From the NCBI RefSeq assembly GCF_024679245.1, contig NC_090177.1, positions 41,442,018 to 41,506,017 on the forward strand: a DNA stretch of 64,000 nucleotides. The letters run 5' to 3'. The notes under the pieces were generated by a model. The model saw nothing but the letters and a program-made list of their open reading frames with translations. It did not search any database and had not been told where the DNA came from. The position numbers and the translations under genes are program-made. How positions within the stretch are numbered: position 1 is the stretch's first letter; each line of letters begins with the position of its first letter. Shown in pieces: positions 21,541 through 31,518 of the stretch. This DNA is from Pseudorasbora parva (lineage: Eukaryota > Chordata > Actinopteri > Cypriniformes > Gobionidae).

Positions 21541-24500
21541 CAGAATTGTGTGATATAAAGTCTGAATTGTGAGATATAAAGTCAGAATTGTGAGATTAAA
21601 AGTCTGAATCGTGAGATATAAAGTCAGAATTGTGAGATATAAAGTCAGAATTGTGAGATATAAAGTCAGAATTGTGAGATATTAAGTCAGAATCGTGAGA
21701 TATAAAGTCAGAATCGTGAGATATTAAGTCAGAATTGTGTGATATAAAGTCAGAATTGTGAGATATTAAGTCAGAATTGTGTGATATAAAGTCAGAATTG
21801 TGAGATATAAAGTCAGAATTGTGAGATATAAAGTCTGAATTGTGAGATATAAAGTCAGAATTGTGAGATATAAAGTCTGAATTGTGAGATATAAAGTCAG
21901 AATTGTGTGATATAAAGTCAGAATTGTGAGATATAAAGTCAGAATTGTGAGATATAAAGTCAGAATTGTGAGATTAAAAGTCTGAATTGTGAGATATAAA
22001 GTCAGAATTGTGAGATATAAAGTCTGAATTGTGAGATATAAAGTCAGAATTGTGAGATTAAAAGTCTGAATCGTGAGATATAAAGTCAGAATTGTGAGAT
22101 AAAAAGTCAGAATTGTGAGATATAAAGTCAGAATTGTGTGATATAAAGTCAGAATTGTGAGATATAAAGTCAGAATTGTGAGATATAAAGTCAGAATTGT
22201 GAGATATAAAGTCAGAATTGTGAGATTAAAAGTCTGAATTGTGAGATATAAAGTCAGAATTGTGAGATTAAAAGTCTGAATCGTGAGATATAAAGTCAGA
22301 ATTGTGAGATATAAAGTCAGAATTGTGAGATTAAAAATCTGAATTGTGAGATATAAAGTCAGAATTGTGAGATATAAAGTCAGAATTGTGAGATATAAAG
22401 TCAGAATTGTGAGATATAAAGTCAGAATTGTGAGATATAAAGTCTGAATTGTGTGATATAAAGTCAGAATTGTGTGATATAAAGTCAGAATTGTGAGATA
22501 TAAAGTCCGAATTGTGAGATATAAAGTCAGAATTGTGAGATATAAAGTCAGAATTGTGAGATTAAAAGTCTGAATTGTGAGATATAAAGTCAGAATTGTG
22601 AGATTAAAAGTCTGAATCGTGAGATATAAAGTCAGAATTGTGAGATATAAAGTCAGAATTGTGAGATTAAAAATCTGAATCGTGAGATATAAAGTCAGAA
22701 TTGTGAGATATAAAGTCAGAATTGTGAGATATAAAGTCAGAATTGTGAGATATAAAGTCAGAATTGTGAGATATAAAGTCTGAATTGTGTGATATAAAGT
22801 CAGAATTGTGTGATATAAAGTCAGAATTGTGAGATATAAAGTCAGAATTGTGAGATATAAAGTCAGAATTGTGAGATATAAAGTCAGAATTGTGAGATTA
22901 AAAATCTGAATTGTGAGATATAAAGTCAGAATTGTGAGATTAAAAGTCTGAATCGTGAGATATAAAGTCAGAATTGTGAGATATAAAGTCAGAATTGTGA
23001 GATATAAAGTCAGAATTGTGAGATTAAAAGTCTGAATCGTGAGATATAAAGTCAGAATTGTGAGATATAAAGTCAGAATTGTGAGATATAAAGTCAGAAT
23101 TGTGAGATATAAAGTCAGAATTGTGAGATATAAAGTCAGAATTGTGTGATATAAAGTCAGAATTGTGAGATTAAAAGTCTGAATCGTGAGATATAAAGTC
23201 AGAATTGTGAGATATAAAGTCAGAATTGTGAGATATAAAGTCAGAATTGTGAGATATAAAGTCAGAATTGTGTGATATAAAGTCTGAATTGTGAGATATA
23301 AAGTCAGAATTGTGAGATATAAAGTCAGAATTGTGAGATTAAAAGTCTGAATTGTGAGATATAAAGTCAGAATTGTGAGATTAAAAGTCTGAATCGTGAG
23401 ATATAAAGTCAGAATTGTGAGATATAAAGTCTGAATTGTGTGATATAAAGTCAGAATTGTGAGATATAAAGTCAGAATTGTGAGATATAAAGTCAGAATT
23501 GTGTGATATAAAGTCAGAATTGTGAGATATAAAGTCAGAATTGTGAGATATAAAGTCTGAATTGTGAGATATAAAGTCTGAATTGTGTGATATAAAGTCA
23601 GAATTGTGAGATATAAAGTCAGAATTGTGAGATATAAAGTCAGAATTGTGAGATATAAAGTCTGAATTGTGTGATATAAAGTCAGAATTGTGAGATATAA
23701 AGTCAGAATTGTGAGATATAAAGTCTGAATTGTGAGATATAAAGTCTGAATTGTGTGATATAAAGTCAGAATTGTGAGATATAAAGTCTGAATTGTGTGA
23801 TATAAAGTCAGAATTGTGAGATATAAAGTCAGAATTGTGAGATATAAAGTCAGAATTGTGAGATATAAAGTCTGAATTGTGAGATATAAAGTCAGAATTG
23901 TGTGATATAAAGTCAGAATTGTGAGATATAAAGTCAGAATTGTGAGATATAAAGTCAGAATTGTGAGATATAAAGTCAGAATTCTGAGATATGAAGTCAG
24001 AATTGTGAGATAAAAAGTCTAGAATTGTCTAATATAAAGTCAGAATTGTGAGATATAAAGTCAGAATTGTGAGATATTAAGTCAGAATTGTGAGATATAA
24101 AGTCAGAATTGTGAGATATTAAGTCAGAATTGTGTGATATAAAGTCAGAATTGTGAGATATAAAGTCAGAATTGTGTGATATAAAGTCAGAATTGTGTGA
24201 TATAAAGTCAGAATTGTGTGATATAAAGTCAGAATTGTGAGATATAAAGTCAGAATTGTGAGATATAAACTCAGAATTGTGTGATATAAAGTCAGAATTG
24301 TGTGATATAAAGTCAGAATTGTGTGATATAAAGTCAGAATTGTGTGATATAAAGTCAGAATTGTGAGATATAAAGTCAGAATTGTGAGATATTAAGTCAG
24401 AATTGTGTGATATAAAGTCAGAATTGTGTGATATAAAGTCAGAATTGTGAGATATAAAGTCAGAATTGTGAGATATAAAGTCAGAATTGTGTGATATAAA

Positions 24501-26020
24501 GTCAGAATTGTGTGATATAAAGTCAGAATTGTGAGATATAAAGTCAGAATCGTGAGATATAAAGTCAGAATTGTGAGATATAAAGTCAGAATTGTGAGAT
24601 ATCAAGTCTGAATTGTGAGATATAAAGTCAGAATTGTGTGATATAAAGTCAGAATTGTGAGATATAAAGTCAGAATTGTGAGATATAAAGTCAGAATTGT
24701 GAGATATTAAGTCAGATTGTGAGATATAAAGTCAGATTTGTGGGATATTAAGTCTGAATTGTGAGATATAAAGTCAGAATTGTGAGATATAAAGTCAGAT
24801 TGTGAGATATAAAGTCAGAATCGTGAGATATAAAGTCAGAATTGTGAGATATAAAGTCAGAATCGTGAGATATAAAGTCAGAATCGTGAGATATAAAGTT
24901 AGAATCGTGAGATATAAAGTCAGAATTGTGAGATATTAAGTCAGAATCGTGAGATATAAAGTCAGAATCGTGAGATATTAAGTCAGAATCTTGAGATATA
25001 AAGTCAGAATCGTGAGATATAAAGTCAGAATTGTGTGATATAAAGTCAGAATTGTGAGATATAAAGTCAGAATTGTGAGATATAAAGTCAGAATTGTGAG
25101 ATATTAAGTCAGATTGTGAGATATAAAGTCAGATTTGTGAGATATAAAGTCAGAATTGTGAGATATTAAGTCAGATTGTGAGATATAAAGTCAGATTTGT
25201 GAGATATAAAGTCAGAATTGTGAGATATAAAGTCAGAATTGTGAGATATTAAGTCAGATTGTGAGATATAAAGTCAGAATCGTGAGATATAAAGTCAGAA
25301 TCGTGAGATATAAAGTTAGAATCGTGAGATATAAAGTCAGAATCGTGAGATATTAAGTCAGAATCTTGAGATATAAAGTCAGAATCGTGAGATATAAAGT
25401 CAGAATTGTGAGATATCAAGTCTGAATTGTGAGATATAAAGTCAGAATTGTGAGATATAAAGTCAGAATTGTGAGATATAAAGTCAGAATTGTGAGATAT
25501 AAAGTCAGAATTGTGAGATATAAAGTCAGAATCGTGAGATATAAAGTCAGAATTGTGAGATATAAAGTCAGAATTGTGTGATATAAAGTCAGAATCGTGA
25601 GATATAAAGTCAGAATTGTGAGATATAAAGTCAGAATCTTGAGATATAAAGTCAGAATTGTGAGATATAAAGTCAGAATTGTGAGATATAAAGTCAGAAT
25701 TGTGAGATATAAAGTCAGAATTGTGAGATATTAAGTCAGATTGTGAGATATAAAGTCAGATTTGTGAGATATAAAGTCAGAATTGTGAGATATAAAGTCA
25801 GAATTGTGAGATATTAAGTCAGATTGTGAGATATAAAGTCAGATTTGTGAGATATAAAGTCAGAATTGTGAGATATAAAGTCAGAATTGTGAGATATTAA
25901 GTCAGATTGTGAGATATAAAGTCAGAATCGTGAGATATAAAGTCAGAATCGTGAGATATAAAGTTAGAATCGTGAGATATAAAGTCAGAATCGTGAGATA
26001 TTAAGTCAGAATCTTGAGAT
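21541..26020. repeat. 21-bp minisatellite, left block (about 4.5 kb, over 200 units)
   Basis: The consensus unit is 21 bp long (agtcagaattg followed by tgagatataa). Variants include tgtgtgat for tgtgagat, attaaaagtctgaa, tcgtgag, and 20-bp units lacking one a of agaatt. Because 21 is a multiple of three, any frame free of stops stays open: minus strand 23,997-24,605 encodes repeats of NSDFISH, an artefact. The array is continuous with 31,158-31,518 once the retrotransposon is removed. The flank at 21,480-21,540 contains the inverted-type motif ttgtgaccttttta..cttac, so the array probably grew from a dispersed repeat with that sequence. Confidence 0.95.
26016..26020. other. Target-site duplication, left copy (GAGAT)
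   Basis: The five bases gagat directly before the retrotransposon recur directly after it at 31,158-31,162. Both belong to the minisatellite unit, which reads straight through when the element is removed. Confidence 0.9.
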
Positions 26021-26449
26021 TGTAACGGATTCACATAGGCAGGATTCAATTGCAAGTAACTAGTTTATTGACAGAAGTGTCACAGAAGCCAAAACTCAGA
26101 ACACAGAAGAAGTCCGGATAAGACGGAGCAGTGAGAGAGACTCTGTTGGCGACACGGGCAGGCTGTGAGCAGCAGTGACTCGGGAGCGCGGTTGAGGTAA
26201 TCCGGGAAGGGATCCAGCGTTTCACGGAAGGGGGAAACGACAACCAACACGGAGACACAAGGGGAAACATCCAACAACGCTCTGACAAAGACAAGAGAGA
26301 AACAGAGAGACTAAATAGGGTGAAGGTAATGAGTTGCAGCTGGTGCAGGTGATCAGCCACAGGTGCGTGATGAGCCAATCCCAGGCTCCGCCCTCACCTA
26401 CATTCAACACGCACCCAAGAGTGAGACAGGGAATCCATGAACCGTGACA
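26021..26449 (-). repeat. 3' LTR of the chromovirus
   Basis: 429 bp, identical by eye to 30,729-31,157. On the minus strand it runs from TGTCACGG to CCGTTACA. An AATAAA signal lies at 26,064-26,069 (minus strand) and would serve for 3' end formation of the element transcript. The 110-, 65- and 62-codon frames inside are the same in both LTRs and are not genes. Confidence 0.95.
26064..26069 (-). terminator. AATAAA polyadenylation signal in the 3' LTR
   Basis: The minus strand reads caATAAActag-like sequence here, 217-222 nt downstream of the inferred transcript start position in the LTR (26,286). It is the only AATAAA I found in the LTR. Confidence 0.65.
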
Positions 26450-26461
26450 GTACCCCTCCCC
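26450..26461 (-). promoter_or_regulatory. Polypurine tract
   Basis: The minus strand reads gggggaggggtac between the pol stop codon and the 3' LTR. This is the position and composition expected for the plus-strand DNA primer. Confidence 0.85.
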
Positions 26462-29400
26462 CTAGGAGCGTCCCCTGACGCTCCCAGCCGACCTTACCTG
26501 TTGATTGTAATCATCAATAAGGGAGTGATCCAGAATGTCCCTAGCAGGAACCCAACTTCTCTCCTCCGGACCGTAACCTTCCCAGTCCACCAAGTACTGG
26601 AAACCGCGTCCCCTCCGTCTAGAATCCAGAATGCGATTAACCGAATAAGTTGGTTCCCCATCTACGAGTCGCGGCGGTGGGGGAACCGGGACTGGCGGAT
26701 TAAGGTGGGAGTGAAAAACAGGTTTGATTTTGGATACATGGAAGGCGGGATGAATCCTCCTGTACGCCGGAGGGAGTTTGAGGCGGACTGTCACCGGACT
26801 AATGATCTTGGTGACAGTGAACGGGCCGATAAATTTGGGAGCAAGTTTATTAGATACGGAGCGGAGAGGAATGTTCTTGGTAGAAAGCCACACTTTTTGA
26901 CCGACGACGTAAACGTGAGGCTTAGACCGGTGGCGATCGGCTTTAGCCTTGGTGCGCGCTCCCACCTGGAGCAGAGTCTCACGGGCTCTGGTCCATGTGC
27001 GATGACACCTCTGGATAAAGGCGTGAACAGAGGGGACCGCGACCTCGGAATCCAGACTAGGAAAAATAGGTGGCTGGTAACCTACACTACACTCAAATGG
27101 CGAAAGGCCCGTAGATGACACTGGTAACGAGTTATGAGCGTACTCAACCATAGAGAGTTGCTGGCTCCAGGATGAAGGATTCTTGGATACCAAACATCGC
27201 AACACTCTCTCCAGATCCTGATTGGCTCTCTCGGTTTGACCGTTGCTTTGGGGGTGATAACCCGAAGACAGACTAACCGTGGCTCCTAGTAATTTACAAA
27301 ACTCCTGCCAAAATTTGGACACAAATTGGGAACCTCTGTCGGAGACCACGTCCATCGGGAGGCCATGTAACCGAAAGACGTGATCTACTACAGATACCGC
27401 TGTCTCCTTGGCTGAGGGTAATTTGGGCAAGGGAATGAAATGTGCTGCCTTCGAGAATCGGTCCACGACGGTCAAAACGACCGTCTTGCCCTGGGAGGGC
27501 GGGAGGGCGGTAACAAAATCTAGAGCGATGTGGGACCAGGGTCTCGAAGGAACAGACAGCGGCTGAAGTAACCCCTGGGGAGGTTGGTTAGATGTCTTAC
27601 CAACCGCACAGACCGAGCAAGCCAAAACAAAACTGCGAACGTCGCGAGCCATAAGTGGCCACCAAAATCGTTGCTTTATTAAACTGCAAGTGCGGTTTAC
27701 CCCTGGATGACAGGCAATGTTGGAGCAGTGACCCCATTTGAGGACCTCGGATCTTAACCCCTCCGGAACGAACAAACAACTCGGTGGGCCGCCGGGCGGG
27801 GGCGTTACCCCTTCTAAGGCCACTTTGACCTTCGATTCGATCTCCCATGTGAGTGTAGAGATAACTATCTTCTCTGGCAAAATACACTCGGGAGTAACCG
27901 GGCGTTCGGAAGCATCAAAAATACGAGATAAAGAGTCGGGTTTGATGTTTTTAGACCCGGGGCGGTACGAGAGAACAAAGTCAAAACGTCCGAAAAAAAG
28001 CGCCCACCGAGCCTGCCTGGAGTTGAGTCTTTTAGCAGATCTAATATATTCAAGGTTCTTATGATCCGTCCATACAATAAAAGGTACCCCCGACCCTTCA
28101 AGCCAATGACGCCACTCCTCCAACGCTAACTTGACGGCCAACAACTCTCTGTTACCAATGTCATAATTGCGTTCGGCAGGAGAAAGACGATGGGAGAAAA
28201 ACGCGCACGGGTGCATCTTGTCATCTGAGGGAGAGCGCTGTGAAAGAACCGCTCCTACCCCCACCTCTGACGCGTCGACCTCTACCACGAACTGACGTGT
28301 GGGATCAGGGGCGACTAAGATGGGAGCCGAAACAAAGCGGCTTTTCAGTTTGGCGAATACAGCCTCGGCTGTATCGGACCACCTGAACGTCATTCGGGGA
28401 GAGGTCAAGGCAGTCAGAGGTGCGGCTAGTTGGCTGAAATTGCGAATAAAACGCCGATAGAAATTGGCGAACCCCAGAAACCTCTGTAGGGCCTTACGGG
28501 AATCTGGACTTGGCCAATCCATCACAGCCTTAACCTTGTCGGGATCCATGCGCATTCCCTCCGATGACACGATGTACCCTAAAAAAGGAACAGACTGTGC
28601 ATGAAAAGCGCATTTCTCCGCCTTGACAAAAAGCCCATTCTCTAGCAACCTCTGAAGCACTCGTCTGACGTGTCGAACATGTTCCTGGAGAGACGAAGAA
28701 AAAATCAAAATGTCATCCAGGTAGACATATATGAATTGGTCGACCATGTCTCTCAACACATCATTGACGAGTGCCTGGAAAACCGCTGGGGAGTTGGAAA
28801 GGCCGAAAGGCATGACCAAGTATTCAAAATGCCCCCTGGGGGTATTAAATGCGGTTTTCCATTCATCCCCCTCCCTGATGCGAACCAAATGATAAGCGTT
28901 ACGTAAGTCCAACTTCGTGAAGACGGATGCTCCCTGTAACCTCTCGAAAGCTGAAGACATCAACGGCAAAGGATAGGTATTCTTTACCGTGATGTTATTC
29001 AGCCCTCGGTAATCAATGCAAGGTCGCAGAGAACCATCCTTCTTCCCCACGAAGAAGAACCCCGCCCCCGCTGGAGAAGAGGAAGGGCGGATGAATTTGG
29101 AGGCTAGAGAATCAGAAATATATTTCTCCATGGCCTCCCTCTCTGGAATAGAAAGAGAGTATAGTTTGCCCTTAGGCGGAGACTTACCTGGGAGTAAATC
29201 TATAGCACAGTCATAGGGACGATGCGGAGGGAGAGAAGCAGCTCGGGACTTACTGAACACTTCCTTCAGGTCGAGGTACTCCGGAGGCACGTTAGACAGA
29301 TTCACCGTCTCACTCTGAAAAACAGAACGAGAAACAGACGAACAAGCAGACACCAAACAAGACTCATAACATCTATCACTCCACGCAGACACAGAGTTTT

Positions 29401-29965
29401 GTCCCCAGTCAACCCTTGGATTGTGTAACTCCAGCCAAGGGTGACCGAGGACAACGGGAGCCAAAGGGGAGTCCAGGATGAAAAATGAAATGCGTTCTGT
29501 GTGGTTGCCGGAAGTGATCAGTGTAAGTGGTTCAGTGGTGAATGAAATGTCAGGGAGAACTTGTCCGTTGAGTGCGTTGACAGAAATGGTGTTCTTGAGT
29601 GCAATGGTGGGTATGTTAAGTTTGTGAGCAAGGGCAGAGTCAATGAAGTTACCTTCCGCTCCCGAGTCGAGGAGGGCGAGGCTGGAAAAATCCTGAGCTG
29701 CCCACAGCAATCTCACCGGGAGGAGAGTGGAGGATGAGGTCTTTTCCACGGAGATCCCGCCCGACAGTAGCCTTCCTTTTACCGCCGGGCGTGGTCTTTT
29801 ACCGGGCAGGAGTCTAGCAGGTGTCCGTTCCCGCCGCAGTACAGGCAAAGACCACGGGATCTCCGTCTCGCCTTCTCCTCCCGGGAGAGCCGAGCTCGAC
29901 CCACCTGCATGGGCTCTGGGTCGAAGGTGTAGCTGACCGCATCCGTAGCGCTGGCCTGAGGGCAT
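26462..29965 (-). CDS. pol: Pol polyprotein of the chromovirus (PR-RT-RH-IN-chromodomain)
   Basis: 1,167 codons from the first Met, without a stop. In order: aspartic protease [10 protein letters not shown] (about residues 98-107); reverse transcriptase (about 290-465) with [21 protein letters not shown] (Asp353) and YLDD (415-418); RNase H (about 555-680) with Asp564, Glu607, Asp634; integrase zinc-binding H746, H753, C783, C786; catalytic core Asp816, Asp876, Glu912, giving the D,D-35-E spacing; a GPF motif at 1047-1049; and a chromodomain (about 1105-1150) containing [15 protein letters not shown]. All catalytic residues are present. The frame is -1 relative to gag and overlaps its last 187 nt, so pol is probably made by ribosomal frameshifting and the annotated Met need not be a real start. 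The chromodomain could steer integration to chromatin marks (known for chromoviruses). Confidence 0.95.
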   Translation of the reverse strand: MPSGQRYGCGQLHLRPRAHAGGSSSALPGGEGETEIPWSLPVLRRERTPARLLPGKRPRPAVKGRLLSGGISVEKTSSSTLLPVRLLWAAQDFSSLALLDSGAEGNFIDSALAHKLNIPTIALKNTISVNALNGQVLPDISFTTEPLTLITSGNHTERISFFILDSPLAPVVLGHPWLELHNPRVDWGQNSVSAWSDRCYESCLVSACSSVSRSVFQSETVNLSNVPPEYLDLKEVFSKSRAASLPPHRPYDCAIDLLPGKSPPKGKLYSLSIPEREAMEKYISDSLASKFIRPSSSPAGAGFFFVGKKDGSLRPCIDYRGLNNITVKNTYPLPLMSSAFERLQGASVFTKLDLRNAYHLVRIREGDEWKTAFNTPRGHFEYLVMPFGLSNSPAVFQALVNDVLRDMVDQFIYVYLDDILIFSSSLQEHVRHVRRVLQRLLENGLFVKAEKCAFHAQSVPFLGYIVSSEGMRMDPDKVKAVMDWPSPDSRKALQRFLGFANFYRRFIRNFSQLAAPLTALTSPRMTFRWSDTAEAVFAKLKSRFVSAPILVAPDPTRQFVVEVDASEVGVGAVLSQRSPSDDKMHPCAFFSHRLSPAERNYDIGNRELLAVKLALEEWRHWLEGSGVPFIVWTDHKNLEYIRSAKRLNSRQARWALFFGRFDFVLSYRPGSKNIKPDSLSRIFDASERPVTPECILPEKIVISTLTWEIESKVKVALEGVTPPPGGPPSCLFVPEGLRSEVLKWGHCSNIACHPGVNRTCSLIKQRFWWPLMARDVRSFVLACSVCAVGKTSNQPPQGLLQPLSVPSRPWSHIALDFVTALPPSQGKTVVLTVVDRFSKAAHFIPLPKLPSAKETAVSVVDHVFRLHGLPMDVVSDRGSQFVSKFWQEFCKLLGATVSLSSGYHPQSNGQTERANQDLERVLRCLVSKNPSSWSQQLSMVEYAHNSLPVSSTGLSPFECSVGYQPPIFPSLDSEVAVPSVHAFIQRCHRTWTRARETLLQVGARTKAKADRHRSKPHVYVVGQKVWLSTKNIPLRSVSNKLAPKFIGPFTVTKIISPVTVRLKLPPAYRRIHPAFHVSKIKPVFHSHLNPPVPVPPPPRLVDGEPTYSVNRILDSRRRGRGFQYLVDWEGYGPEERSWVPARDILDHSLIDDYNQQVRSAGSVRGRS

Positions 29966-30711
29966 TCGACACTCCCATGCTGAGGCTCCATCCTGGACCT
30001 CAGCCGACTCAGACGAGCGTCCACCCTCAAAGCAAGGTCAATGAGACCGTCAATCTTCTCCGGAAGGTCGATGGCGAATATCTCCTTCTGGATGCGGTCA
30101 GCCAGCCCATGCAGGAAGATGTCCCACTGTGCCTCCTCGTTCCACTTGCACTCGGCGGCCAGGGTGCGGAACTCGATGGAATAATCCGAGACCGAGCGGT
30201 TACCTTGGCGGAGCTCTGCGAGTTGACGTGCCGCTTCTCTTCCGGTCACCGCTCGGTCAAACACCCTTCTCATCTCTGCCGCCAGCGTCTGGAACGAGGA
30301 GCAGCAAGGATGTTGGTTCTCCCACACCGCCGTTCCCCAAAGTGCGGCTCGTCCGGAGAGCAGGGTGAGGACGAATGCCACCTTGGATCTTCCCGTGTTG
30401 AAAGTCTGCGGTTGAAGAGCGAAAAACAAGGAACACTTGGTAAGGAAGGCTCTGCAATAATTGCTCTCACCGGCATAACTCTCGGGGGTAGGCAGACGTG
30501 GTTCCGGTTGCCGTGATGCAGATGGTGTGTGGGGAATCGGCGGTGGGTCGGGCACAGTGGGACCGACGAGTTGTTGCATCTGTTGGGTCAGCTCGGCCAC
30601 CCGTGCCACCAAGGTGTGTACTGCCTGTCCTGTGGCAGTTAAGTTCGCCTCCTGCTGGTCCAGTCTCTCGTTGCTGCTGGTCAGTAGGGCGTTGATACTC
30701 GCTGAATCCAT
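29779..30711 (-). CDS. gag: Gag protein of the chromovirus
   Basis: 310 codons, from ATG at 30,711 (context accATGg, good for initiation) to TAA at 29,781-29,779. N-terminal region (about 1-60) is Gln/Leu-rich and coiled-coil-like ([23 protein letters not shown]). It is followed by a Pro-rich linker and a capsid-like helical region with [20 protein letters not shown], typical of the retrotransposon gag family. A single CCHC zinc knuckle at C289, C292, H297, C302 sits at the C-terminus, preceded by a basic stretch (KARRRSRG), and should bind RNA. The start is only six nt from the primer-binding site on the element strand, so the leader from the inferred transcript start is about 283 nt. Confidence 0.93.
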   Translation of the reverse strand: MDSASINALLTSSNERLDQQEANLTATGQAVHTLVARVAELTQQMQQLVGPTVPDPPPIPHTPSASRQPEPRLPTPESYAGESNYCRAFLTKCSLFFALQPQTFNTGRSKVAFVLTLLSGRAALWGTAVWENQHPCCSSFQTLAAEMRRVFDRAVTGREAARQLAELRQGNRSVSDYSIEFRTLAAECKWNEEAQWDIFLHGLADRIQKEIFAIDLPEKIDGLIDLALRVDARLSRLRSRMEPQHGSVECPQASATDAVSYTFDPEPMQVGRARLSREEKARRRSRGLCLYCGGNGHLLDSCPVKDHARR

Positions 30712-30716
30712 GGTTG

Positions 30717-30727
30717 GTCAGAGCGTT
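30717..30727 (-). promoter_or_regulatory. Self-priming type primer-binding site
   Basis: On the element strand AACGCTCTGAC follows the 5' LTR after one G. It is not a match to the usual start of a tRNA-primed site (TGG...). Instead it is the perfect 11-nt complement of GTCAGAGCGTT at 30,994-30,984 inside the LTR, the arrangement known for Tf1-type self-priming. Confidence 0.75.
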
Positions 30728-30983
30728 CTGTAACGGATTCACATAGGCAGGATTCAATTGCAAGTAACTAGTTTATTGACAGAAGTGTCACAGAAGCCAA
30801 AACTCAGAACACAGAAGAAGTCCGGATAAGACGGAGCAGTGAGAGAGACTCTGTTGGCGACACGGGCAGGCTGTGAGCAGCAGTGACTCGGGAGCGCGGT
30901 TGAGGTAATCCGGGAAGGGATCCAGCGTTTCACGGAAGGGGGAAACGACAACCAACACGGAGACACAAGGGGAAACATCCAAC

Positions 30984-30994
30984 AACGCTCTGAC
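30984..30994 (-). promoter_or_regulatory. Inferred transcript start and self-primer segment
   Basis: The minus strand reads GTCAGAGCGTT here. It lies about 25-32 nt after the TATA-like box, as expected for a transcription start, and is complementary to the primer-binding site at 30,727-30,717. The start position is inferred from these two facts together. Confidence 0.6.
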
Positions 30995-31018
30995 AAAGAC
31001 AAGAGAGAAACAGAGAGA

Positions 31019-31026
31019 CTAAATAG
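31019..31026 (-). promoter_or_regulatory. TATA-like box of the LTR promoter
   Basis: The minus strand reads CTATTTAG, located 25-32 nt upstream of the inferred start at 30,994. It is the only AT-rich core motif at a suitable distance. Confidence 0.5.
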
Positions 31027-31157
31027 GGTGAAGGTAATGAGTTGCAGCTGGTGCAGGTGATCAGCCACAGGTGCGTGATGAGCCAATCCCAGGCTCCGCC
31101 CTCACCTACATTCAACACGCACCCAAGAGTGAGACAGGGAATCCATGAACCGTGACA

Positions 31158-31518
31158 GAGATATAAAGTCAGAATCGTGAGATATAAAGTCAGAATTGTG
31201 AGATATAAAGTCAGAATTGTGAGATATAAAGTCAGAATTGTGAGATATAAAGTCAGAATTGTGAGATATAAAGTCAGAATTGTGAGATATAAAGTCAGAA
31301 TCGTGAGATATAAAGTCAGAATTGTGAGATATAAAGTCAGAATTGTGAGATATAAAGTCAGAATCTTGAGATATAAAGTCAGAATTGTGAGATATAAAGT
31401 CAGAATTGTGAGATATAAAGTCAGAATTGTGAGATATAAAGTCAGAATTGTGAGATATAAAGTCTGAATTGTGAGATATAAAGTCAGAATTGTGAGATAT
31501 AAAGTCAGAATTGTGAGA
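31158..31518. repeat. 21-bp minisatellite, right block (about 17 units)
   Basis: Same 21-bp unit and phase as the array to the left of the retrotransposon. It starts with the GAGAT duplication and ends at tgtgagaaattaggcac. Heptapeptide frames on both strands (VRYKVRI and NSDFISH) are artefacts. Confidence 0.95.

Larger units (their letters stand above)
26021..31157 (-). mobile_element. Full-length Ty3/gypsy chromovirus (sushi/Tf1-like), minus strand
   Basis: A complete 5,137-bp LTR retrotransposon. It has 429-bp LTRs at both ends (TG...CA borders), a 5-bp GAGAT target duplication, gag (29,779-30,711) and pol (26,462-about 29,965). Pol order is protease, reverse transcriptase, RNase H, integrase, chromodomain, which is the Ty3/gypsy order. 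The C-terminal chromodomain and the self-priming type primer site point to the vertebrate sushi/Tf1 branch of chromoviruses. No env frame lies between pol and the 3' LTR: the pol stop touches the polypurine tract. I read the two LTRs as identical base for base, so the insertion is very recent. It sits inside the 21-bp minisatellite. Confidence 0.95.
30729..31157 (-). repeat. 5' LTR of the chromovirus (promoter LTR)
   Basis: 429 bp, TG...CA borders, identical by eye to the 3' LTR at an exact offset of 4,708 bp. Inferred parts on the minus strand: U3 31,157-30,995, R/U5 from 30,994. Contains a TATA-like box at 31,026-31,019 and an AATAAA at 30,777-30,772. Confidence 0.95.

Noticed and set aside
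23997..24605. 202-codon minus-strand frame of NSDFISH repeats
   Set aside because: A direct product of the 21-bp tandem unit; both strands show open heptad frames, with no start context or unique sequence.
21541..26020. CRISPR-like array
   Set aside because: The units are contiguous, without unique spacers, in an animal genome; it is a minisatellite.
26046..26378. 110-codon frame present twice (also 30,754-31,086)
   Set aside because: It lies in the LTR and is identical in both copies because the LTRs are identical; it has no coding motif.
26450..26470. Envelope gene between pol and the 3' LTR
   Set aside because: The pol stop codon is directly adjacent to the polypurine tract and LTR; there is no room for another gene.
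26444..30733. Plus-strand frames of 224 and 231 codons inside the retrotransposon
   Set aside because: They are antisense shadows of pol and gag, without motifs of their own.
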